A stretch of DNA of 10,304 nucleotides, from positions 1 to 10,304 of the forward strand of contig DASQLD010000711.1 of assembly GCA_035630195.1 (NCBI GenBank), in the 5' to 3' direction. Source of the DNA: DASQDN01 sp035630195. Lineage in GTDB: Bacteria; Acidobacteriota; Terriglobia; Bryobacterales; Bryobacteraceae. Below are positions 1 through 6,302 of the stretch, piece by piece. The first letter of the stretch is position 1; each line of letters starts with the position of its first letter. The notes below the pieces were generated by a model. That model ran no database searches, had not been told where the DNA came from, and saw only the letters and a list, made by a program, of their open reading frames with translations. The position numbers and the translations under genes are program-made.

Positions 1-2
1 TC

Positions 3-1466
3 GTAGAAGGGAGCCTGCGCTTTCACGCCATTTCTTTGAGACCCGGCCGAGATGCGCCAGGCTGTCGCGCGTTCTGCGCGAAATCCGAGATCCACATCCA
101 GCACTCGGAGAAAGCTGCGAATAAAGAGTCCTGCTCCGACAAGCAGCACACACGCAACCGCGACTTCCGACACAACCAGCGCGCTTTGCGTCCAACCTGC
201 GCGCCGGCTTCCACTCATTCCGCGGCCCGCATCCTTCAGCGAGTCGGATTCGTTCACTCCGGACGCCTGAAACGCCGGAACCATCCCGAACAGAAGTCCT
301 GTGACGATTGCGACCAGGCCAGTGAACAACAACGCAGATCCATCCACTGTGACCGTGCGGAGAAGGGGCATGTCGACACTCTGCATCGATGCGACATACC
401 GCACGGCCAGCCACGCGATGCCCACACCAACGATCGCGCCGGTCAGGGAAAGGATCAGACTCTCTGTCAACATCTGCCGCACGAGCCGTCCCCGACTCGC
501 TCCGAGTGCCGACCGGATCGCGACCTCCTTACGTCGCGCCGCCCCACGAGCCAAAAGAAGATTCGACAGATTCGTGCAGGCGATCAGGAGCACTCCGCCC
601 ACAGCGCACAACAAGATCAGCAGACTTCGGCGGAAGCGTCCGGTCAGATGTTCTCGTAAGCTCGTCAGCCTTGCTCCAAACGACCAGCGCTCCGGTTCGG
701 CGCGACGGAGATTCTCGTTCAGGACGTCGAATTCAGCTTGTGCTTGTTGCAGCGTCGCCCCAGGCTTAAGCCGGCCGATCGCCGCGAGCGTATTTCCGTA
801 CCGATCCGTCATTTTCGTCAGTGGAAACGGCACTAGCATGTCGATGCGCGAACCTGGAACGAAAATCGCCGACATATCGAAGTTTGCGGGAAGCACTCCG
901 ACAATGGATGCCGGTTTGTCATTCATCGTGATTTGTCTGCCGATCACATTCGGGTCCGACCCAAACCGCCTTTGCCAGAGTCCGTAAGTGAGGATGATTG
1001 CCAGCGGAACATTGTCTTGCGATTCCTCGACTGTGAAATTGCGTCCGAGTCCAGGCTGAACTCCCAGGAAACTGAGCAAGTTTTGCGACACGCCCATTCC
1101 CACCAGCCGTTCCGGCTCTCCTGTACCCGTCATCGTATAGCTGCCGTAATCGAAGAACGCAAAATAGGCCGCCAACTCCTCGAACGTGCGATTCTCCTTC
1201 TGCCAATGGAGAAAAGTCGAGACCCGCGATGTCAACGAGGACAGCCCGGCCACGGGACTACGACTTTCATTCGCAATCCAAACCAGCCGGTCCGAGCCCT
1301 GAAATGGCAGCGGCCGGAACAACAATCCGTTAACCACACTGAAAATCGCCGTGTTGGCTCCGATGCCCAGCCCGATAATCAAGACGGCTACGAAGAAAAA
1401 TCCCGCATCGCGGCGGAGCGCGCGCAGAGTGTATTTAACGTCCTGTCTCAGGATTTCAAAGCTCAT
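3..1466 (-). CDS. ADOP-type MacB/FtsX-family permease, 3' end cut by the window edge
   Basis: Membrane permease of the MacB/FtsX type, N-terminal 488 codons; the frame stays open to the left edge. It starts with a short cytoplasmic stretch (RQDVKYTLRALRRDAGF, about residues 7-23) and a first membrane segment (about 22-47) containing GLGIGANTAIFSVV. A MacB-like periplasmic domain follows (about 50-270). The first FtsX block (about 278-400) has GGVLLIACTNLSNLLLARGA and the cytoplasmic motif RRKEVAIRSALGASR. The linker and next membrane segment (about 425-452, SALVVSEVAVACVLLVGAG) begin the second half of the duplicated architecture. Family members are usually about 800 aa, so roughly 300 residues lie outside. 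The ATG at 1466 is preceded by an AAGGT Shine-Dalgarno at 1474-1478. Unlike the permease at 3695, it lacks the N-terminal extension linked to PadR and has no adjacent padR. No ATPase partner is visible. The transported substrate is unknown; family assignment is firm. Confidence 0.93.
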   Translation of the reverse strand, partial: MSFEILRQDVKYTLRALRRDAGFFFVAVLIIGLGIGANTAIFSVVNGLLFRPLPFQGSDRLVWIANESRSPVAGLSSLTSRVSTFLHWQKENRTFEELAAYFAFFDYGSYTMTGTGEPERLVGMGVSQNLLSFLGVQPGLGRNFTVEESQDNVPLAIILTYGLWQRRFGSDPNVIGRQITMNDKPASIVGVLPANFDMSAIFVPGSRIDMLVPFPLTKMTDRYGNTLAAIGRLKPGATLQQAQAEFDVLNENLRRAEPERWSFGARLTSLREHLTGRFRRSLLILLCAVGGVLLIACTNLSNLLLARGAARRKEVAIRSALGASRGRLVRQMLTESLILSLTGAIVGVGIAWLAVRYVASMQSVDMPLLRTVTVDGSALLFTGLVAIVTGLLFGMVPAFQASGVNESDSLKDAGRGMSGSRRAGWTQSALVVSEVAVACVLLVGAGLFIRSFLRVLDVDLGFRAERATAWRISAGSQRNGVKAQAPFY

Positions 1467-1532
1467 TCGAGTACCTTAATACGTTAGACGTTCCGCGAAA
1501 GTTCCGGTCCTTCTGCCACAAAATGCAATCAT

Positions 1533-2303
1533 GTGTTCGTGAACCGTTTCGCCATCCTTGTTCTCTTCTTCGCAATGCAAGCCCCGTGCGCGATTGACGA
1601 CAACAAACTAATCGACTTGACGCACACCTTCGATGCCAAAACTGTCTACTGGCCCACAGCCAAGCCGTTCGCCTGGCATCGAGAGTCTTGGGGAAAGGCA
1701 GCCGGCGGGTATTGGTACGCCTCCGCCAGTTTCGAAGCGAGCGAGCATCTCGGGACGCACATCGATAGTCCCATTCACTTCGCCGAAGGCGCGAAGACCA
1801 CAGACACAGTACCCATCCAAAGTCTCATCGGCCCCGCCGTAGTTATAGATATAACGAGAGCGGCAGCCGCGAACACAACCTATGAACTCATGCCTGCCGA
1901 TATCGAGGCATGGGAGAAAGCTAACGGACGGATCCCGGCTGGCGTGATCGTCCTTGTGCGCACCGGTTGGTCGAAGTTTTGGCCGGATCGAGCCAAGTAC
2001 ATGGGCACGGCAGCCCAGGGCGATGTCCTGAATCTCCGCTTTCCCGGCATTTCTCCAGCAGCCGCCAAACTGCTCGTTGCACGCCGTGTCGATGGCGTCG
2101 GCATCGATACCGCCAGCCTCGATCACGGACCATCTAAGAACTTTGAGACGCACCGCATCCTCAATGGCGCCGGAATTTACGGTTTGGAGAACGTCGCCAG
2201 CATGGACAAGCTACCTGCCGTAGGCGCGACCCTGATTGCGCTTCCCATGAAGATTCGCAACGGTACCGGTGGCCCTGTACGAATTGTTGCTGTCCTCCCC
2301 TAA
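1533..2303 (+). CDS. Exported cyclase-family hydrolase (kynurenine-formamidase-like)
   Basis: Metal-dependent amide or ring hydrolase of the cyclase family (PF04199), which includes kynurenine formamidase and isatin hydrolase; the actual substrate is not evident. The diagnostic motif HLGTHIDSPIHF lies at residues 72-83, with H76, D78 and H82 the likely metal ligands. Other family blocks are LVRTGW (141-146), GVGIDTASLD (188-197) and the C-terminal LPMKIRNGTGGPVRIVAVLP. At 256 aa it is a little longer than cytosolic members because of an N-terminal hydrophobic stretch (residues 5-16) ending APCA, a likely Sec signal peptide cleaved near residue 20, which would place it in the periplasm. The start is GTG at 1533; an in-frame GTG at 1539 is equally possible. 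There is no clear Shine-Dalgarno, and the ATGs at 1523 and 1531 are out of frame. The stop overlaps the next ATG (TAATG), so it is co-translated with the HAD phosphatase. It is divergent from the permease gene at 1466. Confidence 0.9.
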   Translation: MFVNRFAILVLFFAMQAPCAIDDNKLIDLTHTFDAKTVYWPTAKPFAWHRESWGKAAGGYWYASASFEASEHLGTHIDSPIHFAEGAKTTDTVPIQSLIGPAVVIDITRAAAANTTYELMPADIEAWEKANGRIPAGVIVLVRTGWSKFWPDRAKYMGTAAQGDVLNLRFPGISPAAAKLLVARRVDGVGIDTASLDHGPSKNFETHRILNGAGIYGLENVASMDKLPAVGATLIALPMKIRNGTGGPVRIVAVLP

Positions 2304-2977
2304 TGGCTCATTCAGTTTTAGTGTCCGACTTCGATGGCACGATTACGCAAAAGGATTTCTACGCTCTGATCGCCGACCGATATATGACTGGCGATCCGTA
2401 CGATGCCTGGCGTCGATATCGAGCCGGTGAAATCAGCCACTTCGATGCCATGCAGTCATTCTTCTCTCACGCTCCCGAACATCCAGTCACGCTCAATCAT
2501 CTACTAGATGATGTCGATCCCGATCCGCGCCTTGCCGAAGCTGCCAAGCAGCTAGAAGTCAATGGTTGGGATCTCACTATAGTCTCCGCTGGATCCTCCT
2601 GGTACATTGACCGCATTCTGGCGCGTTTCGGTGTACACGCTGTGGTGCATGCGAACCCAGGAGAGATCAAGCAGGGCCAAGGTCTGGTCCTCGAAGCGCC
2701 AACCCGGTCCCGCTTCTTTTGTCCCGACGTCGGCATCAGCAAGAAAGCCGTCGTGCTCGACGCCATCAGCCGTTATGCAGCCGTAGCCTTCGCCGGAGAT
2801 GGCCCACCCGATGTAGCTCCAAGTCTCCTCGTCCCTCCCGAATTTCGATTTGCGCGAGGCTATCTCGCTGAGGAACTGGCGCGCCGCGGCGAGAACTTTC
2901 ACCCGTACACAACCTGGGCTGAAATCGTCGACTACTTGACGCGGGAAACGACCCCTCGCGCAGATGCATCCATATAA
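2303..2977 (+). CDS. HAD-superfamily (HAD-IB) phosphatase, MtnX-like
   Basis: Probable cytosolic phosphomonoesterase, 224 aa. Motif I is DFDGTIT at residues 9-15 (nucleophile D9, acid/base D11). Motif II is IVSAGSS with S95. The motif III lysine is K147 or K148 in GISKKAVV, and motif IV is GDGPPD at 165-170 with D166 and D170 as Mg2+ ligands. The C-terminal block FARGYLAEELARRG (183-196) resembles MtnX and 2,3-diketo-5-methylthiopentyl-1-phosphate phosphatase relatives, but no other methionine-salvage gene is in the window, so substrate assignment is unsafe. A PHOSPHO/phosphoserine-phosphatase-type activity on another small phosphate is the alternative. Its ATG shares one base with the stop of the cyclase gene, implying translational coupling. 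No signal peptide is present, so it probably acts in a different compartment from its upstream partner. The lipoprotein gene starts 9 bases after its stop. Confidence 0.88.
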   Translation: MAHSVLVSDFDGTITQKDFYALIADRYMTGDPYDAWRRYRAGEISHFDAMQSFFSHAPEHPVTLNHLLDDVDPDPRLAEAAKQLEVNGWDLTIVSAGSSWYIDRILARFGVHAVVHANPGEIKQGQGLVLEAPTRSRFFCPDVGISKKAVVLDAISRYAAVAFAGDGPPDVAPSLLVPPEFRFARGYLAEELARRGENFHPYTTWAEIVDYLTRETTPRADASI

Positions 2978-2986
2978 GGGAATGCC

Positions 2987-3289
2987 ATGCGACTCAAAAA
3001 TACATTGCTGCTGACAATTCTTGCGTTAGGACTCGGCGCTTGCACGCGTAACGAAGTCAACTCAAATGCTCATGAGGCTGGCCGCGAAGCCCGCGAAGCC
3101 GGACGTGAGATTAAAGAAGGATCTAAATCGGCAGCCAAGGAAACCGGCAAGGTCGCCCATGAAGTCGCGGAAGAGACCAAGGATGCCGCTCAAAAACTCG
3201 GCCGTGGCTTGAAAAAGGCCGGCAAGGAAATGAAGGAAGGTTGGAACGAGGCGGCAGAAAAATCCCGCACGACTCCAGAAAAGAAATAA
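2987..3289 (+). CDS. Small lipoprotein with a charged amphipathic-helix repeat body (LEA/apolipoprotein-like)
   Basis: A 100-aa predicted lipoprotein. Residues 1-18 are a signal peptide with basic start MRLK, hydrophobic core and lipobox LGAC, so C19 would be lipidated; Thr at +2 gives no inner-membrane retention signal, suggesting the outer membrane. The mature part (about 29-100) is almost entirely Ala, Glu, Lys, Arg and Gly. It has loose seven-residue periodicity (for example EAGREAR then EAGREIK) and no Cys, Pro or aromatic residues until W86 and P97. This composition is typical of LEA-like or apolipoprotein-like amphipathic helices, which act in envelope or stress protection or lie along membranes. 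A function for this protein is not known. The ATG at 2987 has a good Shine-Dalgarno (AAGGGA, 2976-2981) overlapping the preceding stop codon. It closes the cyclase-HAD-lipoprotein run. Confidence 0.82.
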   Translation: MRLKNTLLLTILALGLGACTRNEVNSNAHEAGREAREAGREIKEGSKSAAKETGKVAHEVAEETKDAAQKLGRGLKKAGKEMKEGWNEAAEKSRTTPEKK

Positions 3290-3300
3290 CCGCACCCCGA

Positions 3301-3330
3301 TTGACAGCGGTACCGGGACAGGAGCATACT
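3301..3330 (+). promoter_or_regulatory. Predicted sigma-70-type promoter for padR-permease operon
   Basis: A perfect -35 hexamer TTGACA (3301-3306) is followed, after an 18-base spacer, by CATACT (3325-3330), which matches the TATAAT consensus at four of six positions. The predicted transcription start, about seven bases downstream, falls near 3337, inside the 20-bp palindrome. It is the only convincing promoter I see in the window and sits just after the lipoprotein stop. The strong -35 with a weaker -10 and slightly long spacer is an inference from consensus only. Confidence 0.55.
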
Positions 3331-3350
3331 TTTATCGATGCATCGATAAA
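3331..3350 (+). promoter_or_regulatory. Perfect 20-bp palindrome, likely PadR operator
   Basis: TTTATCGATGCATCGATAAA is a perfect palindrome with no spacer; each half is TTTATCGATG. It ends 18 bases before the padR start codon and covers roughly -6 to +14 relative to the predicted start site. Bound protein there would block RNA polymerase or early elongation. PadR proteins bind palindromic sites as dimers and commonly repress their own operons. The binding protein is inferred, not shown. A 20-bp perfect palindrome without a loop is poor as an RNA hairpin terminator and has no following U-run. Confidence 0.7.
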
Positions 3351-3368
3351 CGATGCCTCATAGGCAAG

Positions 3369-3698
3369 ATGCCCAAAAGCGCCGAATTCCTACCCGGAAC
3401 GCTGGACATGCTCATCCTTAAGACCCTCACCCTCGGGCCCAACCACGGCTACGGCATCGCCCAACACATCCGCCGCACATCCCAGGATGCTTTAAAGATC
3501 GGCGAAGGCTCCCTCTATCCCGCGTTGCAGCGACTGCTCATAAACGAGTGGGCAATCGCCGACTGGCGATCTTCCGACACCGGCCGTAGAGTCCGGATGT
3601 ATCGCATCACAGCTTCCGGAAAGAAGCAGCTCAAACAGGAAGTGGAAAGCTTCGACGGCCTACTCGCCGGAATCGCGCGCGTTATGGATGCCGTATGA
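3369..3698 (+). CDS. PadR-family transcriptional regulator
   Basis: A 109-aa winged-helix DNA-binding protein. Family hallmarks are GTLDMLILKTL (residues 10-20), the GPNHGYGIAQHI block (23-34), EGSLYPALQRLL (46-57, recognition-helix region) and RMYRITASGKKQL (76-88, wing and start of the dimerisation helix). The usual GWI after the recognition helix is replaced by EWAI. It has only the short C-terminal helix, typical of subfamily-2 PadR proteins paired with ADOP permeases in Acidobacteria. The ATG at 3369 has only a weak AGG (3362-3364) as ribosome site. The stop overlaps the permease start as ATGA, so both are made from one transcript. The expected role is a ligand-responsive repressor of its own operon acting at the palindrome at 3331-3350; the inducing ligand is unknown. 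Confidence 0.94.
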   Translation: MPKSAEFLPGTLDMLILKTLTLGPNHGYGIAQHIRRTSQDALKIGEGSLYPALQRLLINEWAIADWRSSDTGRRVRMYRITASGKKQLKQEVESFDGLLAGIARVMDAV

Positions 3699-6238
3699 GA
3701 ATCTGGAACCGCCTTCGCTCCCTCGTTGACCGCCGACCGTTTGAACATGACCTCAGCGAGGAAATGACAGCGCATCGAGAAATGATCGAGCGCGAATTCA
3801 TCGAGCAGGGCATGTCTCCTGAAAACGCTAAGTTTGCTGCCTCACGAGGGTTCGGAAATACGACAACCTTTATGGAATCCAGCCGTGAGCAGTGGCAGTT
3901 CGCTTGGCTTGACACTCTGACACGTGACATAAGGTTCGCTTTACGAAGACTGGTCCAACAGCCGGCGTTGACGATCACAGCCGCACTCACAATAGCGCTG
4001 GGAATCGGCGCTAACACTGCGATCGTCAGCGTCCTCAAAACAGTTCTCTTGAATCCACTGGGTCTAAAGGACACCGACAGGATCAACGTTGCGACAGTCC
4101 GTCTTGAAAAGCTCAACATGCGGAAAGCGAGTACGTCCGAAGTTGAGTTCCGCGAACTGCAGTCGATGTCCGATGTCTTCTCGACGGTGGCAGCTTCGGA
4201 GGGCAAGTCATGGACGATGGACGGCGGCAGCGAACCCGTCCGCGTGGTGGGACGAGCAGCCACGGCGGACTTCTTTCGCGTCTTCGACGAGAAGCCGTTC
4301 GCGGGTCGATTCTTCGCGGCCGACGAACGAAGCACAGTCGTTCTGTCCCACAAGTTCTGGCGATCGCAATTTGGCGGCGATCTTACGGCCGTAGGGCGCT
4401 CGATAATCCTGGATGGACAACTTCACAAGATCATCGGTATCGCCGGACCCGGTTTCCAATTCCCCGCCGATTCGCAGATTTGGACCTCGCTCTTCTTTCC
4501 GCCCGAGCGGCTTCAACGCGGCCGCAACATGACACTCAACCTTCTGGTTCGCTTGAAGGATGGAGTCTCGCCGGCTTTCGCGGCTGAGCGAGTCAATCGC
4601 TATGTTGCCGCAATGAAGTCCGAGAATCCGAACTCCGGTTACTTTGTCGATCTCACGCCATTCGCCGAATTCATAGCGGGGGATCTTCGACGGCCATTGC
4701 TCCTGCTATGGGCGGCAGCGCTGGTGGTGCTCCTCACGGGATGCGCGAACATTGCGACGCTTCTCCTCTCTCGAACAGCAGGCAGAAAGCGAGAGATGGC
4801 AATCCGCATTTCCCTCGGCGCAACTCGCGTTCAGATCCTCAGACAATTGCTCATCGAGAGCCTGTGTTTGGGCCTGGTTGGTGGGGTTGGTGGGATCCTG
4901 CTCGCGTCAGCGGCCGTGTCCGTCGTTCATCAACTCGCGATTCCCGGCAAGGCTGCATTGTCCCTTGTAGCGCTCGATCGCGACCTCATCTTGTATGGAG
5001 TCGCCCTCGCGCTCGGAAGCGGTCTCGTCTTCGGGTTGGCTCCCGCGATTCAACTACTCCGTCATAGCCAAACAACCGCAATGGCGCGTGGACGCCGCCA
5101 CCGACTTCAGGACGTGTTCGTCGCAGCCGAGGTGGCTGCTGCGCTCGTGCTCTTAATCACGACCGGATTGCTACTGCGAAGCCTCTGGGCAGTCGGGCAA
5201 GTCGACCCGGGATTCGATGCGAAGTCGCTCACGACGGCATATCTGATCAAGCCGCGAAACGATCCGAGCTTCATCCAGCGCCTTGACTCCAGGCTGCGCG
5301 CAACCGCCGGAGTCCAATCCGCCGCATTGGCTTATCCTGTTCCTTTCAGCGGCGGCGGTCTCACCAGCAGTTTCACCATCCAAAATCGCCAGCGACAGGC
5401 AGGAGAGCCCGAATGGCATGGCGAGGCATACTTCGTATCGCCCGGCTATTTCCAAACCATGCGAATAGGACTCCTCCGCGGGCGAACATTCACCAACGCC
5501 GATTCCGGCGCCGCCCCGCTCGTATGTGTCATCGATACCAAACTGGCTGAGCGCTTCTTTCCGGACCAGAATCCCCTTGGTCAACGCATCGCAATGTATC
5601 GCGGCTGGGCTCAGATTATCGGCGTCGCTCCGACTGTAAGAGGCGCCTCCCTCGAGCAGGATTCGCGGCCGGTCATCTACTACGCCATCGAGCAAGTCCC
5701 CCTGTTTCCTCAGGCGGCAATCATACTTCGAACGCAGTCCCCCGCCACCGCTCTCATTCGGGAAGCCGTGCGGGACACGAACGGAGCAACGCCGATCTTC
5801 GACATGCGTTCCATGGAAGATCGCATTCGTGAGTCGCAAGGGATTCGCCGTCTGCTAGCCGGACTCGTCAGCGTGTTTGCCGCGATTTGTCTGATACTCG
5901 CCGGCATCGGCTTGAACGGCGTGGTCTCCCAGATCGTAGGAGAGCGCGTCCCAGAGATCGGTGTGAGGATGGCGCTAGGCGCAGCTCCACGCCAAATCCT
6001 CATACAGTTCTTAACGCAAGGCCTACTCGCCGGAGGTGTCGGAATCGCGATCGGCCTCGCCATCTCGTTCTATGCGCGCAAGTCCCTCGCTGGCCTTCTC
6101 TTTAACGTCGAAACTTTTGACGCCATCGCCTTCTGGCTGGCCCCCGCAGCGGTGACTCTAATCCTCATAGTCTCCGTCTGGTTCCCCGCGCGCCGAGCCT
6201 CGCGCGTTCAGCCAAGCTCCGTCCTCCGCTACGAGTAA
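3695..6238 (+). CDS. Full-length ADOP permease (PadR-linked MacB/FtsX-type)
   Basis: An 847-aa inner-membrane permease with the complete duplicated layout. Residues 1-80 are a cytoplasmic N-terminal extension (DLSEEMTAHREMIEREFIEQGMS region) found in PadR-linked ADOP proteins. The first membrane segment is about 91-114 (ALGIGANTAIVSV), followed by a MacB-like periplasmic domain at about 120-330. The first FtsX block is about 333-455, including LTGCANIATLLLSR and GRKREMAIRISLGATR. A linker and membrane segment lie at about 471-500 (AAEVAAALVLLITTGLLLRS), then a second periplasmic domain at about 505-710. The second FtsX block is about 716-847, including VPEIGVRMALGAAPRQIL and the terminal FPARRASRVQPSSVLRYE. 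Its start overlaps the padR stop by four bases. No ATP-binding subunit is nearby, as usual for this family. The role is uncertain: MacB relatives power mechanotransmission or efflux with a separate ATPase. The sequence looks intact. Confidence 0.95.
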   Translation: MRIWNRLRSLVDRRPFEHDLSEEMTAHREMIEREFIEQGMSPENAKFAASRGFGNTTTFMESSREQWQFAWLDTLTRDIRFALRRLVQQPALTITAALTIALGIGANTAIVSVLKTVLLNPLGLKDTDRINVATVRLEKLNMRKASTSEVEFRELQSMSDVFSTVAASEGKSWTMDGGSEPVRVVGRAATADFFRVFDEKPFAGRFFAADERSTVVLSHKFWRSQFGGDLTAVGRSIILDGQLHKIIGIAGPGFQFPADSQIWTSLFFPPERLQRGRNMTLNLLVRLKDGVSPAFAAERVNRYVAAMKSENPNSGYFVDLTPFAEFIAGDLRRPLLLLWAAALVVLLTGCANIATLLLSRTAGRKREMAIRISLGATRVQILRQLLIESLCLGLVGGVGGILLASAAVSVVHQLAIPGKAALSLVALDRDLILYGVALALGSGLVFGLAPAIQLLRHSQTTAMARGRRHRLQDVFVAAEVAAALVLLITTGLLLRSLWAVGQVDPGFDAKSLTTAYLIKPRNDPSFIQRLDSRLRATAGVQSAALAYPVPFSGGGLTSSFTIQNRQRQAGEPEWHGEAYFVSPGYFQTMRIGLLRGRTFTNADSGAAPLVCVIDTKLAERFFPDQNPLGQRIAMYRGWAQIIGVAPTVRGASLEQDSRPVIYYAIEQVPLFPQAAIILRTQSPATALIREAVRDTNGATPIFDMRSMEDRIRESQGIRRLLAGLVSVFAAICLILAGIGLNGVVSQIVGERVPEIGVRMALGAAPRQILIQFLTQGLLAGGVGIAIGLAISFYARKSLAGLLFNVETFDAIAFWLAPAAVTLILIVSVWFPARRASRVQPSSVLRYE

Positions 6239-6302
6239 CCCGGCGCCCACCGCTCGCCTCAAAAGCCCGAGCGCGCCGTGATAGCATGCGTGCGAGCGTC
6301 CG

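Noticed and set aside
36..987. Long plus-strand open frames (36-659 and 301-987) opposite the left-edge permease
   Set aside because: Their translations are Arg/Ser/Pro/His-rich without domain motifs, while the minus strand reads continuously as a clear ADOP permease; they are antisense shadows.
1481..1491. ACGT-TAG-ACGT inverted repeat between the divergent permease and cyclase genes
   Set aside because: Symmetry is limited to two self-palindromic ACGT tetramers and does not extend outward; too short to call an operator.
3331..3350. Palindrome as a terminator of the lipoprotein transcript
   Set aside because: There is no loop and no U-run, and it lies just downstream of a promoter-like element, so an operator role is more likely.
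6251..6273. CGCTCG...CGAGCG inverted repeat after the permease stop as a possible terminator
   Set aside because: A 6-bp stem with an 11-base loop and no following T-run; not a convincing intrinsic terminator.
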